A stretch of 64,000 nt of DNA from Calothrix sp. HK-06. Its GTDB lineage: Bacteria; Cyanobacteriota; Cyanobacteriia; Cyanobacteriales; Nostocaceae. The notes under the pieces are model-generated. The model was not told the origin of the DNA. It saw only the letters and a program-made list of their open reading frames with translations, and did no database searches. The DNA lies in assembly GCF_001904745.1 (NCBI RefSeq), contig NZ_MRCD01000008.1, positions 62,001-126,000 on the forward strand. The letters are read 5' to 3'. Made by a program: the position numbers and the translations under genes. This document shows, piece by piece, positions 1 through 7,505 of the stretch (its first letter is position 1; every line of letters begins with the position of its first letter).

Positions 1-147
1 TGATTTACCACGGATACGGCGCCTTCTTCTCTCCTATTCATAGGCTTTTCCCGAAAATAGTACAAATTTGATTGAATTTAGATTAAGTTAAGTAAAGTAT
101 CGTATGTCGTGAAAGGTTCAGTTTGGTCAAGAAGTGAGAATCTCGCA

Positions 148-1353
148 ATGTTTGAACAAGTAAAACCTAGCTATTCAGTCGCTTGGACTAACAAAATTGC
201 CGAAGTACCGCAAGCTGCTTGGGATGCTTTAGCAATGCCATTAAAGACTCCGTTTTTGGAGTGGGAATGGCTAAACAACTTAGAAGTGTCGGGTAGTGCA
301 ACGGGACGTAACGGTTGGTTGCCAAATCATTTGACTATTTGGCGTAACAAAACTTTAATCGGCGCCGCTGCATTATACCTCAAAGGGCATAGTCAAGGTG
401 AATTTGTATTTGACCATCAATGGGCTGATTTAGCACAGCGCATTGGTGTAGAGTATTATCCAAAACTATTGGGGATGACACCATTTACACCAGCAGAGGG
501 ATATCGATTTTTAATAGACAGGGGTGAAGATGAAGAAGAAATCACAGCTATAATGCTGCATGAAATCGATAAGTACTGTACCAAGCACCGTATCGCAACA
601 TGCAATTTTCTTTACGTTGACCCCGAATGGCAATCGATTGTGGAACGTCAAGGTTTCACTCCCTGGTTACATCATAGTTTTATTTGGCAAAATTTAGGTT
701 TTAACACTTTTGATGATTATTTAGGGGTATTTAACGCAAACCAGCGTCGCAACATTAAACGCGAACGTAAAGCTGTAGAAAAAGTTGGTTTACGCTTACA
801 ACCTCTAACAGGGGATGATATTCCTAAATCATTATTCCCGTTAATGTACGAGTTTTATGCTGACACCTGCGATAAGTTTGGCTGGTGGGGTAGTAAGTAT
901 TTGACGAAGCGCTTCTTTGAGTCGTTACATGCACACTATCGTCATCGTGTTTTGTTTATGGCAGCTTACAGCGAACAAAATGACCGTATACCTGTGGGAA
1001 TGTCGTTTTGTTTATATAAAGGTGATAGGATGTATGGTCGTTATTGGGGGAGTTTTCAGGAAATAGACTCTTTACATTTTGACGCTTGTTATTATTCACC
1101 AATCGAATGGGGAATTTCTCAGGGTATCCAACTGTTTGACCCTGGTGCTGGTGGACGCCATAAAAAGCGTCGTGGTTTTCCGGCAATGCCTAATTATAGC
1201 CTACATCGCTTCTACAACGCGCGCTTACAGCAAATTTTACGTCCTTATATTAGCGAGGTTAACCAATTAGAACAGCGCGAAATAGACGCAATTAATGCTG
1301 AGTTACCTTTTAGTCAAAAAAATTCGCCCGGTGAATCGGAACAAAAAGTATAA
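148..1353 (+). CDS. FemAB-like GNAT-fold acyltransferase (PF04339/COG3146 family)
   Basis: The protein (about 401 aa) matches the cyanobacterial/proteobacterial FemAB_like family, annotated as peptidoglycan-related N-acyltransferases. Family marks are the 'MTPFTPAEGYRFL' segment in the first half and the middle stretch 'FDDYLGVFNANQRRNIKRERK', followed by a C-terminal half with the conserved 'FDPGAGGRHKKRRGF' motif. There is no signal peptide or membrane segment, so it should act in the cytoplasm. The frame is open from a GTG at 109, but the ATG at 148 is preferred because the residues after it align with the usual family N-terminus and GTGAG lies about 10 nt upstream. The true acyl donor and acceptor are unknown; 'peptidoglycan biosynthesis' is inherited from family annotation. 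Confidence 0.8.
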   Translation: MFEQVKPSYSVAWTNKIAEVPQAAWDALAMPLKTPFLEWEWLNNLEVSGSATGRNGWLPNHLTIWRNKTLIGAAALYLKGHSQGEFVFDHQWADLAQRIGVEYYPKLLGMTPFTPAEGYRFLIDRGEDEEEITAIMLHEIDKYCTKHRIATCNFLYVDPEWQSIVERQGFTPWLHHSFIWQNLGFNTFDDYLGVFNANQRRNIKRERKAVEKVGLRLQPLTGDDIPKSLFPLMYEFYADTCDKFGWWGSKYLTKRFFESLHAHYRHRVLFMAAYSEQNDRIPVGMSFCLYKGDRMYGRYWGSFQEIDSLHFDACYYSPIEWGISQGIQLFDPGAGGRHKKRRGFPAMPNYSLHRFYNARLQQILRPYISEVNQLEQREIDAINAELPFSQKNSPGESEQKV

Positions 1354-1429
1354 TATATAGTTCTGTAATTGCACGTATTATTTACATAACGTGTAAATTA
1401 AGAAAGCAAGTATTGTTTTATCTATTGGA

Positions 1430-1462
1430 TTCTAGATTTGCGTTTATTCATCAAATCTAGAA
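1430..1462. terminator. Hairpin downstream of the FemAB-like gene
   Basis: Perfect 11-bp inverted repeat TTCTAGATTTG/CAAATCTAGAA with an 11-nt loop. It lies between two co-oriented genes. There is no T-run on either side, so it is either a factor-dependent terminator or an mRNA-stabilising hairpin rather than a classical intrinsic terminator. Confidence 0.4.
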
Positions 1463-1535
1463 TTCAACTAAAACAAACAATCGGTGTCCAAAGCCAAATA
1501 TAACCAGGAACAGGATTTTTTGTTGAAGGGAGTTT

Positions 1536-1922
1536 ATGAACTTGACATTAGAACAAAATTTAGCAGCAATCGATGACAAACTCTCACAACGGCACATCGA
1601 CTTAGACCCAGCAGGTTATTTTATTATTTACCTTGACCGTGATGCTGGGCTAATTTGCGCTAAACATTACACAAACGTTATTGATGAACGCGGTTTAGCT
1701 GTAGACCCTGAAACCGGAAAGGTAATTCCCGCACGTGGCAAAGTCGAGCGCACTCACACAGTTCTTTACACTGGCAGAACCGCTAAGGAACTTTGTGTCA
1801 AGCTTTTAGAAGAAACAGAACCTTGTCCAGTAACCATGTTCGACCATGCTGCATACCTCGGTCGCGAATTTGTCCGCGCAGAAAATGCCTTACTTACAGG
1901 CGCCGAGTATGTGCAAGACTAA
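1536..1922 (+). CDS. DUF4346 family protein
   Basis: A 128-aa protein of the cyanobacterial DUF4346 family (PF14251), recognised from the N-terminal pattern 'AIDDKLSQRHIDLDPAGYFIIYLDRD' and the central 'DPETGKVI...ARGKVERTHTVLYTGRTAKELC'. It is soluble, with no signal peptide. The start ATG follows GAAGGGAG about 6 nt upstream, a good Shine-Dalgarno site. The biochemical function is not established. The gene stands alone, with a hairpin repeat between it and the convergent psb32-like gene. Confidence 0.8.
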   Translation: MNLTLEQNLAAIDDKLSQRHIDLDPAGYFIIYLDRDAGLICAKHYTNVIDERGLAVDPETGKVIPARGKVERTHTVLYTGRTAKELCVKLLEETEPCPVTMFDHAAYLGREFVRAENALLTGAEYVQD

Positions 1923-1931
1923 AAAAGTTAC

Positions 1932-1994
1932 AAGAGGGTGAGAGAGTGAGAGGGTGAGAAAATACACTCCCATACTCGCACACTCCCACACTCT
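1932..1994. repeat. GTGAGAGGGTG / CACACTCCCACACTC hairpin repeat, copy 1
   Basis: A purine-rich run of GTGAGAG-type units is followed by its pyrimidine-rich near-complement, giving an imperfect long hairpin between convergent genes. The same design recurs at 16823-16902. Confidence 0.7.
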
Positions 1995-2754
1995 AACTAT
2001 CTGATGATGGTTGGTTGACTAGGTAGATGTAATAGGTTGCCATCGGGATGACGGTGGCAGCTATTAATAGTCCAATTACCCATGCTGTTGAATTGCTTCT
2101 TTCTTTTTCGGTTTCTTCAGCATCTTTAAAAGTGCCTTCAACTTGGACATCCTCTACTATTGCTGGAGGTCCTGGGTCGGGTTGACCAGAAAGTACGGCA
2201 ACTAGGCGGTTACTTGCATCAAGGAATGCTTGATTATATTTGTTTCCATCACGTAACGGCGCCAAGAAAGTCTCGAAGGCAACACTTTTGGCGGTATCAT
2301 CTGACATTAATGATTTAACTTTATCGCCAGTAATAATCGCGATACCGTTACTAACGGTGTCTATCATCATTATCGTTTGATTTGCTTGCGCTTCCTTATC
2401 GGGAAACCATTTATCTAAAAGTTCTTTAGCAAAACTTTCTGGGGTTTCACCATAATCTAAACGGTGAACTGTAACAAATCTAACTTCGTTACCAGTTTGC
2501 TTGGCAAGGTCAGCAAACGTAGTACTAATTTTAGCTTCACTAGTGCGGCTAATAACATCACCTTCATCAACAACCCAAGTATCGGGTGTTAAGTTAGGTA
2601 GTTCAAACACACTTGTAGCGAAAGCAGGGGTAGCAAATAGGGAAACCGCAAAGAATAAGATAAGCGGCAGAATAATTGCGTGGACTTGCTTCCGTAAGTT
2701 TTTAACTTCGTTGAGGAGCTTTTGCATCTGAGATAACCAAAACACAGACTTCAA
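1993..2754 (-). CDS. psb32: TPM-domain protein, Psb32-like (photosystem II repair)
   Basis: A 253-aa protein with an N-terminal signal or membrane segment ending at 'ATPAFA' (about residue 47), a TPM domain (PF04536, roughly residues 55-190), and a C-terminal membrane helix ('WVIGLLIAATVIPMATYYIYL'). This architecture and the 'PNLTPDTWVVDEGDVIS' opening match cyanobacterial Psb32. Psb32 is a thylakoid protein implicated in protecting and repairing photosystem II under photodamage. The protein is likely anchored with the TPM domain in the lumen or periplasm. It is convergent with the DUF4346 gene and divergent from the GH5 gene. The assignment rests on sequence pattern only; other TPM proteins (YgcG-like) share the fold. 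Confidence 0.75.
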   Translation of the reverse strand: MKSVFWLSQMQKLLNEVKNLRKQVHAIILPLILFFAVSLFATPAFATSVFELPNLTPDTWVVDEGDVISRTSEAKISTTFADLAKQTGNEVRFVTVHRLDYGETPESFAKELLDKWFPDKEAQANQTIMMIDTVSNGIAIITGDKVKSLMSDDTAKSVAFETFLAPLRDGNKYNQAFLDASNRLVAVLSGQPDPGPPAIVEDVQVEGTFKDAEETEKERSNSTAWVIGLLIAATVIPMATYYIYLVNQPSSDS

Positions 2755-2846
2755 CCAAAAATACTACATAATTACGTGTTCTGTCTCTAAATAAGTAATA
2801 TCATTTTCCTGAAAGTAACACTTACAGGAGCAGTGCGAAAACTAGT

Positions 2847-4295
2847 ATGGCTATCAAAACTCCATTTTCAACAAAAGGGTCACAGATAATAGATGCCAAC
2901 GGTAATGCTGTATGCTTGCGAGGAGTTAATTGGTTTGGGATGGAAACCGATGTGCATGTACCGCATGGTCTGTGGAAGCGAGACTATAAAGACATGCTAC
3001 GTCAAATTAAAAGCTTGGGTTACAATATCATTCGTTTACCTTATTCTGTTCAAGCATTACGCTCTTCTAATATTAGCTCTATAGAGTATAGTATCGGCAC
3101 CAATCGCGACTTACAGGGTAAAACACCATTACAGATAATGGATATCATTATCCAGGAAGCTGCTAAAAATGAACTATTAATAATGCTTGACAGTCATAGA
3201 CTCAATGATGTGACAATTCCTGAACTATGGTATGGTGACGGATTCACCGAAGCTGACTGGATAGATACTTGGAAGATGTTAGCTAACCGCTATAAAAACC
3301 AAGGAAATGTCGTTGCTGCGGATTTAAAAAACGAACCACATGGACGAGCGAGTTGGGGAACAGGAGATTTGACGACCGACTGGAGATTAGCAGCAGAACG
3401 TTGCGGTAATGCAATTTTAGCAATAAACCCCAATTGGTTGATTGTAGTCGAAGGAGTTGCAAAGAATGTACCAAATCAACAGTTATCAGGACATTGGTGG
3501 GGAGGTAATTTAGAAGGTGTTGCCGATAACCCTGTACGTTTAAATATTGCCAACAAAGTTGTTTATTCTCCCCATGAATATGGGCCAGGAGTCGCAGACC
3601 AACCTTGGTTTAGCGAAGCAACATTTCCTCAAAACCTTTACACTCGTTGGGACAAAGGTTTTTATTATATAGCAGCAAAAGGAATTGCACCAATTTTAAT
3701 TGGAGAATTTGGAGGCAAACAAATAGATACCACTTCCAAAGAAGGAATTTGGCAACGTCAACTAATTGATTACATTAAAGAAAAAAATCTATCCTTTACT
3801 TATTGGTGCTGGAACCCAAATAGTACTGATACAGCAGGTATATTATTAGACGATTGGGTAAATATTAACACCGCAAAACAAGAACTTCTCGCAACCTTAC
3901 TAACACCGCAACCTTCAACACCCACTCCAACACCTACTCCAACACCTACTCCAACACCTACCCCAACACCTACTCCCATTCCAACACCATCGGCGCCTAT
4001 ACTAGCAGTAGAAGTAGTAATACAAGCAGATTGGAATGCAGGATTTTGTATAAACTTCCGCGTCACCAACAAAGGCACAATTGCAACTAAAAATTGGAAG
4101 TTAAATTTTATAATTAATCAAGCCAAAATACTACAAACTTGGAATGCAAGCTACACAACCAAAGATTTAATATACGAAGCAACCCCTGTAGACTGGGCAA
4201 AAGTTATTCAACCAGGAAAAACAATAGAAATAGGATACTGTGCCGACAAATTAGGAGCAAACTATAAACCCTCACAAATTAACGTTTCCATATGA
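2847..4295 (+). CDS. GH5 glycoside hydrolase (cellulase-like) with Thr-Pro linker and CBM2
   Basis: A 482-aa modular glycanase. Residues 1-350 form a GH5 (cellulase A clan) catalytic domain, with acid/base Glu163 in 'DLKNEPHG' and nucleophile Glu287 in 'LIGEFGG'. Residues about 353-383 are an almost pure Thr-Pro linker. Residues about 385-482 form a family 2 carbohydrate-binding module with conserved Trp residues and the C-terminal 'KPSQINVSI'. This is the layout of secreted endo-beta-1,4-glucanases. No Sec signal peptide is visible: the protein starts directly with 'MAIKTPFSTKG', which already belongs to the catalytic fold. AGGAG lies about 18 nt before the ATG, an unusually long spacing, and no in-frame upstream start was found. 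The substrate could be cellulose of the organism's own sheath or plant/algal beta-glucan. Confidence 0.9.
   Translation: MAIKTPFSTKGSQIIDANGNAVCLRGVNWFGMETDVHVPHGLWKRDYKDMLRQIKSLGYNIIRLPYSVQALRSSNISSIEYSIGTNRDLQGKTPLQIMDIIIQEAAKNELLIMLDSHRLNDVTIPELWYGDGFTEADWIDTWKMLANRYKNQGNVVAADLKNEPHGRASWGTGDLTTDWRLAAERCGNAILAINPNWLIVVEGVAKNVPNQQLSGHWWGGNLEGVADNPVRLNIANKVVYSPHEYGPGVADQPWFSEATFPQNLYTRWDKGFYYIAAKGIAPILIGEFGGKQIDTTSKEGIWQRQLIDYIKEKNLSFTYWCWNPNSTDTAGILLDDWVNINTAKQELLATLLTPQPSTPTPTPTPTPTPTPTPTPTPIPTPSAPILAVEVVIQADWNAGFCINFRVTNKGTIATKNWKLNFIINQAKILQTWNASYTTKDLIYEATPVDWAKVIQPGKTIEIGYCADKLGANYKPSQINVSI
3919..3990 (+). repeat. Tandem 12-bp repeat encoding the Thr-Pro linker
   Basis: Several near-identical units of CCAACACCTACT inside the GH5-CBM2 gene encode alternating Thr and Pro. 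Such an array could expand or contract by slippage without breaking the frame. Confidence 0.9.
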
Positions 4296-4299
4296 GTAG

Positions 4300-4359
4300 G
4301 GTGTGTCATGCCTTAACAAACCCCCAAACAAAAAAAATAACCTTGTAGCATGACGCACC
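4300..4359. repeat. Inverted repeat family C (GGTGCGTGACGC type), copy 1
   Basis: GGTGTGTCATGC at the left pairs with GCATGACGCACC at the right (11 of 12), with a 36-nt centre. It lies just after the GH5-CBM2 stop codon. Related copies are at 7417-7475 and 36174-36231. Confidence 0.7.
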
Positions 4360-4432
4360 ATTATTCAACATGAATAATGCATAACTTTAAAATCGCCAGG
4401 AATAGATAAATAAAGAATACTCAAGTGTATAG

Positions 4433-4582
4433 AAAAACTACAAATTACTCATCATAAGCTTCTATGATGACTATAGCAAAAATCATCGTGGAGCAGGCGC
4501 CTTGCGTCAAGCAATGTTAAAAACGATGAAAAAATATCCTAACCCCAAATATTGGGCAACTTTTAGATTGATTGGCACATAA
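4433..4582 (+). pseudogene. C-terminal remnant of a CHAT-domain protease gene
   Basis: The frame reads about 49 codons ending in 'ALRQAMLKTMKKYPNPKYWATFRLIG' (shown in part) and a TAA at 4580-4582. This is the typical last helix and strand of CHAT (caspase-like) domains; compare 'HPYYWAGFTLIG' at the end of the intact CHAT gene 3 kb downstream. There is no start codon and neither catalytic His nor Cys. It is therefore gene debris from an additional CHAT gene at this locus. Confidence 0.65.
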
Positions 4583-4714
4583 CCTATTATAAACATTATG
4601 TAAAGATAACTAGCTATATAGTTAGTTTAAATTTTTGTTAGCCAATCTTTAAGGTTGATGTGCGATTTGTAAGAAAGGTCATTGCTGTAAACATAAATAC
4701 TCGTGGTGAGTTAT

Positions 4715-5086
4715 ATGACTTTTCAACTACAAATTCTTCATGCTTCTGACTTTGAAGGTGGTATTCCAGCGCTGAATGATGCAGTCGGATTTTCGACGAT
4801 TGTGAATGCGCTTAAAGATGATTACGCTAATACACTAATATTATCTTCTGGTGATAATTATATTCCAGGCCCTTTCTTTTCTGCTTCTTCTGACCTAGTG
4901 TAGCGTCTGCAATCGGCGCCGCAGGGTCAAACAAGTTTAGCATTATCTGGGGACTTAAAGTTTACTGACTTAACAATAACTCAAGGTGATGGCGCCGCAT
5001 TAATTAGTGTAGGTGACGAATTACTTGCATCATTATCATGGGTACAAGCAACATCGTTAAATAGTAATTCCTTTGTAATGGTGTAA
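4715..5086 (+). pseudogene. Internally deleted nucleotidase/metallophosphatase-like gene with in-frame TAG
   Basis: From ATG 4715 (GGTGAG just upstream) the frame encodes 'MTFQLQILHASDFEGGIPAL...ILSSGDNYIPGPFF' (shown in part). This is the N-terminus of large cyanobacterial 5'-nucleotidase/metallophosphatase proteins, including the first metal-site motif HASDFE and 'SGDN'. A TAG at 4901-4903 interrupts it. The same frame continues without a shift to TAA at 5084-5086, and that part ('LTITQGDGAALISVGDELLASLSWVQ') resembles the C-terminus of large exported calcium-binding-repeat proteins. The simplest reading is one long gene reduced by a big in-frame internal deletion and then closed by a nonsense codon. 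Confidence 0.7.
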
Positions 5087-5096
5087 ATCGTATAAT

Positions 5097-5128
5097 GTAG
5101 AGACGCTCCGGTTCAGGAGCATCTCTAC
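5097..5128. repeat. Inverted repeat family A (GTAGAGACG...CGTCTCTAC), copy 1
   Basis: GTAGAGACGCTCC pairs with GGAGCATCTCTAC (12 of 13) around a 6-nt centre. It lies between the pseudogene and a convergent gene, where it could act as a bidirectional terminator. Confidence 0.8.
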
Positions 5129-5135
5129 ACCATAA

Positions 5136-5846
5136 TTAATTACATTTAGAGCAGGATTTTGGTTTTATCCAAGATACCCCTATCCACAACCAATGTATTT
5201 GTACACCACAACCTTTGTCAAAAGCATTTAAAATTGCAATAAAGAAAATAATCGCAGCTTTAATAGGTCCAGGAGCAGCAAGTGCGGCAATGTTACCACC
5301 TGCGGTTGCCCACTGTACAGCACAATGATTGAGTCTTATTCTCACTCCCCACCATTTAAATTTCCAGCAAACTCTGCCGTTACTACACGCTTGTTTTGTT
5401 TGTAATGGAAATTCTACAGTTTGTTCATCTTGCTTTAAGTCTAATTCAGTAAATTCTCCTGCTTTCAGTTTTTCTTGAAAAGCTATTACAAGATTATTGG
5501 CTGCTTGTTTTTCTTGCGATGTTAAAGATTCTACAGCATTTACTTCTATTGTTGATGCAACTGCACTATCTGATGATGCTTTAATACGAACGAGTTGATT
5601 TTCTAATGCATCGAGCGCTGCATCTATTTCATCAGCTGTGGCATTTAATTCTTGTGAACGTCTTCCTACCTCCTGAATATCAATTCGTCTTGTTATTTCT
5701 GCTATTTGAGGAATTAATTTTGCTTGCAATCCTGATATTTTAACTGGAATTTTAGCAAAGCTTTTTTTTGTAATACTATTGAGTAACACAAAAAAGGCGC
5801 CTGTTATTGAAGACAGCACAAATTGTCTACGTTTGAACTTTGGCAT
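5136..5846 (-). CDS. Exported protein of unknown function with twin-Arg-type leader and Trp/Cys-rich C-terminus
   Basis: I do not recognise the family. The 236-aa product begins 'MPKFKRRQFVLSS' followed by a hydrophobic stretch ending near 'KSFA' (residue 31), a twin-arginine-like leader. Residues 35-150 are helical and polar, rich in Ala, Glu and Gln, with a coiled-coil look. The C-terminal 85 residues are different: Cys- and Trp-rich ('RVCWKFKWWGVRIRLNHC'), then a small-residue hydrophobic helix ('AAPGPIKAAIIFFIAILNAF') and a closing 'SCSKCN'. Six Cys residues suggest disulfides in an extracytoplasmic space. The start ATG has no clear Shine-Dalgarno site. It is divergent from the CHAT gene. 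Confidence 0.65.
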   Translation of the reverse strand: MPKFKRRQFVLSSITGAFFVLLNSITKKSFAKIPVKISGLQAKLIPQIAEITRRIDIQEVGRRSQELNATADEIDAALDALENQLVRIKASSDSAVASTIEVNAVESLTSQEKQAANNLVIAFQEKLKAGEFTELDLKQDEQTVEFPLQTKQACSNGRVCWKFKWWGVRIRLNHCAVQWATAGGNIAALAAPGPIKAAIIFFIAILNAFDKGCGVQIHWLWIGVSWIKPKSCSKCN

Positions 5847-6014
5847 AATAAAATTAACTTGAAATCAACTAATTACATACACGCGACAATCTTTATGGTT
5901 ATGCACTATAAAATTTAATTTTTACTAAGTTGTAGAGTCGGTACTCCCAATGTAGAATAAAAATGAAAAGGTGTATTCACGTTCATTACAACTCAGCTTG
6001 GTGTATACAATTAT

Positions 6015-7409
6015 ATGAACAAGACTAAGCTAACTATATTATTAAGTTTTGCTACACTCCTAACTATTGTTGGGCTATACGCAAGGTTTTCTAAGGAATC
6101 TAGTAATGCTGTTCCACCCCCTTCAGTTGAGGCGCCACAAAAGACTAAACTACCTGTGTCACCTCTCAAACCAGAAGTTCTGCAAAAAATTCTTGACACG
6201 CAAAATGTCAACTCTGGTATTCAATATGTCGAAAAATCATGGCAACAGCAATACCAAGACTACCTTCAAGCTAAGTTACCTTCTAATCAAATATTCGATG
6301 CTCAACAAATGAGTCGAATATTAGATAAACTTCATCAAAAATCAGGCAAAAAAAGTGCTTTAATATACGCAATCCCTACGCCAAAACACTTAGAATTAAT
6401 GTTGGTGGCACCTGGTATAACTCCCATTCATAAACGAATTCCAGCCGGAAAGCGAGATGAATTAATAAAACTTGTTAGTAAATTTCGTACAGCTATCGTA
6501 AATCCGAATTTACCACGCGATGAGTACCTAAGTTCTGGTAAGCAAATATATGAATTGCTTATAACTCCTTTGGAAGCAACATTACGAGGACAAAAAATTA
6601 ATAATTTAATATTTTGTTTAGGTGGTGGTTTACGAACCGTTCCTTTAGCTGCGATTAATGATGGTAAAAGATTTTTAATCGAAAAATACAGTCTGGGCAT
6701 TATCCCAGCTTTTAACTTACTCGATTTTAACAGAGCCAATATTGCCCAGACTCAAATTTTAGCAATGGGCGCCTCGCAATTTCAAACTCAAGAACCTTTA
6801 CCCGCCGTACCCCTAGAATTATCGAGTATAGTTAATAACGAGTGGAAAGGCAAATCTTTATTAAATCAAGCTTTTACACCAACAAATTTAAAGCTACAAC
6901 GTGCAATATATCCGTTTGGCATTGTACATTTAGCTACTCATGCGGAATTATCACCCGATTCTGTAGAACATTCGTACATCCAATTTTGGGACAAAAAGGT
7001 TCGGTTAGATGAACTCAAAACCCTAAATTTAAACAAACCCCCTGTACAGCTATTAGTACTAAGTGCTTGTCGTACTGCTTTAGGAAACCCGCAAGCTGAA
7101 TTAGGTTTTGCTGGGTTAGCAGTACAGTCAGGTGCGTCTTCGACAATAGCAAGTTTGTGGTCGGTTGATGATGCGGGTACTTTAGCTTTAATGTCTCAAT
7201 TTTACCAACAACTTAAAGATACCCCAATCAAATCAGAAGCACTGCGACAAACTCAAATTGCTATGATTAAACAGCAAGTTAGCTTAAAAAATAATCCAGC
7301 TATTCGTGGTAGCAGTAATTTGCCCACAGATATTACTAACTTAAACAGTCGAGAGTTATCACATCCTTATTATTGGGCAGGTTTTACCTTGATTGGTAAT
7401 CCTTGGTAG
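6015..7409 (+). CDS. Stand-alone membrane-anchored CHAT-domain protease
   Basis: A 464-aa protein with an N-terminal membrane anchor or signal (residues 5-24) and a C-terminal CHAT domain (PF12770, about residues 170-464). The caspase-like catalytic pair is intact: His309 in 'IVHLATHAE' and Cys352 in 'LLVLSACRTALG'. It ends with the family-typical 'HPYYWAGFTLIGNPW'. No TPR repeats precede the domain, although most cyanobacterial CHAT proteins carry them; a 120-residue helical linker takes their place. The gene sits 96 bp upstream of the sigma factor gene on the same strand, with a family C hairpin between them, so co-regulation is possible but a single operon is uncertain. The substrate is unknown. 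Confidence 0.85.
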   Translation: MNKTKLTILLSFATLLTIVGLYARFSKESSNAVPPPSVEAPQKTKLPVSPLKPEVLQKILDTQNVNSGIQYVEKSWQQQYQDYLQAKLPSNQIFDAQQMSRILDKLHQKSGKKSALIYAIPTPKHLELMLVAPGITPIHKRIPAGKRDELIKLVSKFRTAIVNPNLPRDEYLSSGKQIYELLITPLEATLRGQKINNLIFCLGGGLRTVPLAAINDGKRFLIEKYSLGIIPAFNLLDFNRANIAQTQILAMGASQFQTQEPLPAVPLELSSIVNNEWKGKSLLNQAFTPTNLKLQRAIYPFGIVHLATHAELSPDSVEHSYIQFWDKKVRLDELKTLNLNKPPVQLLVLSACRTALGNPQAELGFAGLAVQSGASSTIASLWSVDDAGTLALMSQFYQQLKDTPIKSEALRQTQIAMIKQQVSLKNNPAIRGSSNLPTDITNLNSRELSHPYYWAGFTLIGNPW

Positions 7410-7416
7410 GATGTAG

Positions 7417-7475
7417 GGTGCGTGACGCTAACAATAATTTTGAAACGAAGCAATAATTTAATAGCGTCACGCACC
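7417..7475. repeat. Inverted repeat family C, copy 2
   Basis: GGTGCGTGACGCT and AGCGTCACGCACC form a perfect 13-bp stem around an AT-rich 33-nt centre. It sits between the CHAT gene and the sigma factor gene, so it may attenuate or terminate the CHAT transcript. Confidence 0.85.
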
Positions 7476-7505
7476 TATTGACAAATTACCAAAAAATTTA
7501 ATTTT

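Noticed and set aside
1-41. Possible start of a divergent gene running off the left edge (minus-strand ATG at 41 giving MNRREEGAVSVVN)
   Set aside because: Only 13 codons are visible, with no recognisable motif and no clear ribosome binding site.
3800-4078. Minus-strand Gly/Val repeat frame (GVGVGVG...)
   Set aside because: It is the complement of the Thr-Pro linker-coding tandem repeat of the GH5-CBM2 gene.
4300-4359. CRISPR-like repeats among the many short hairpins
   Set aside because: Copies of each family are far apart and not regularly spaced; no cas genes.
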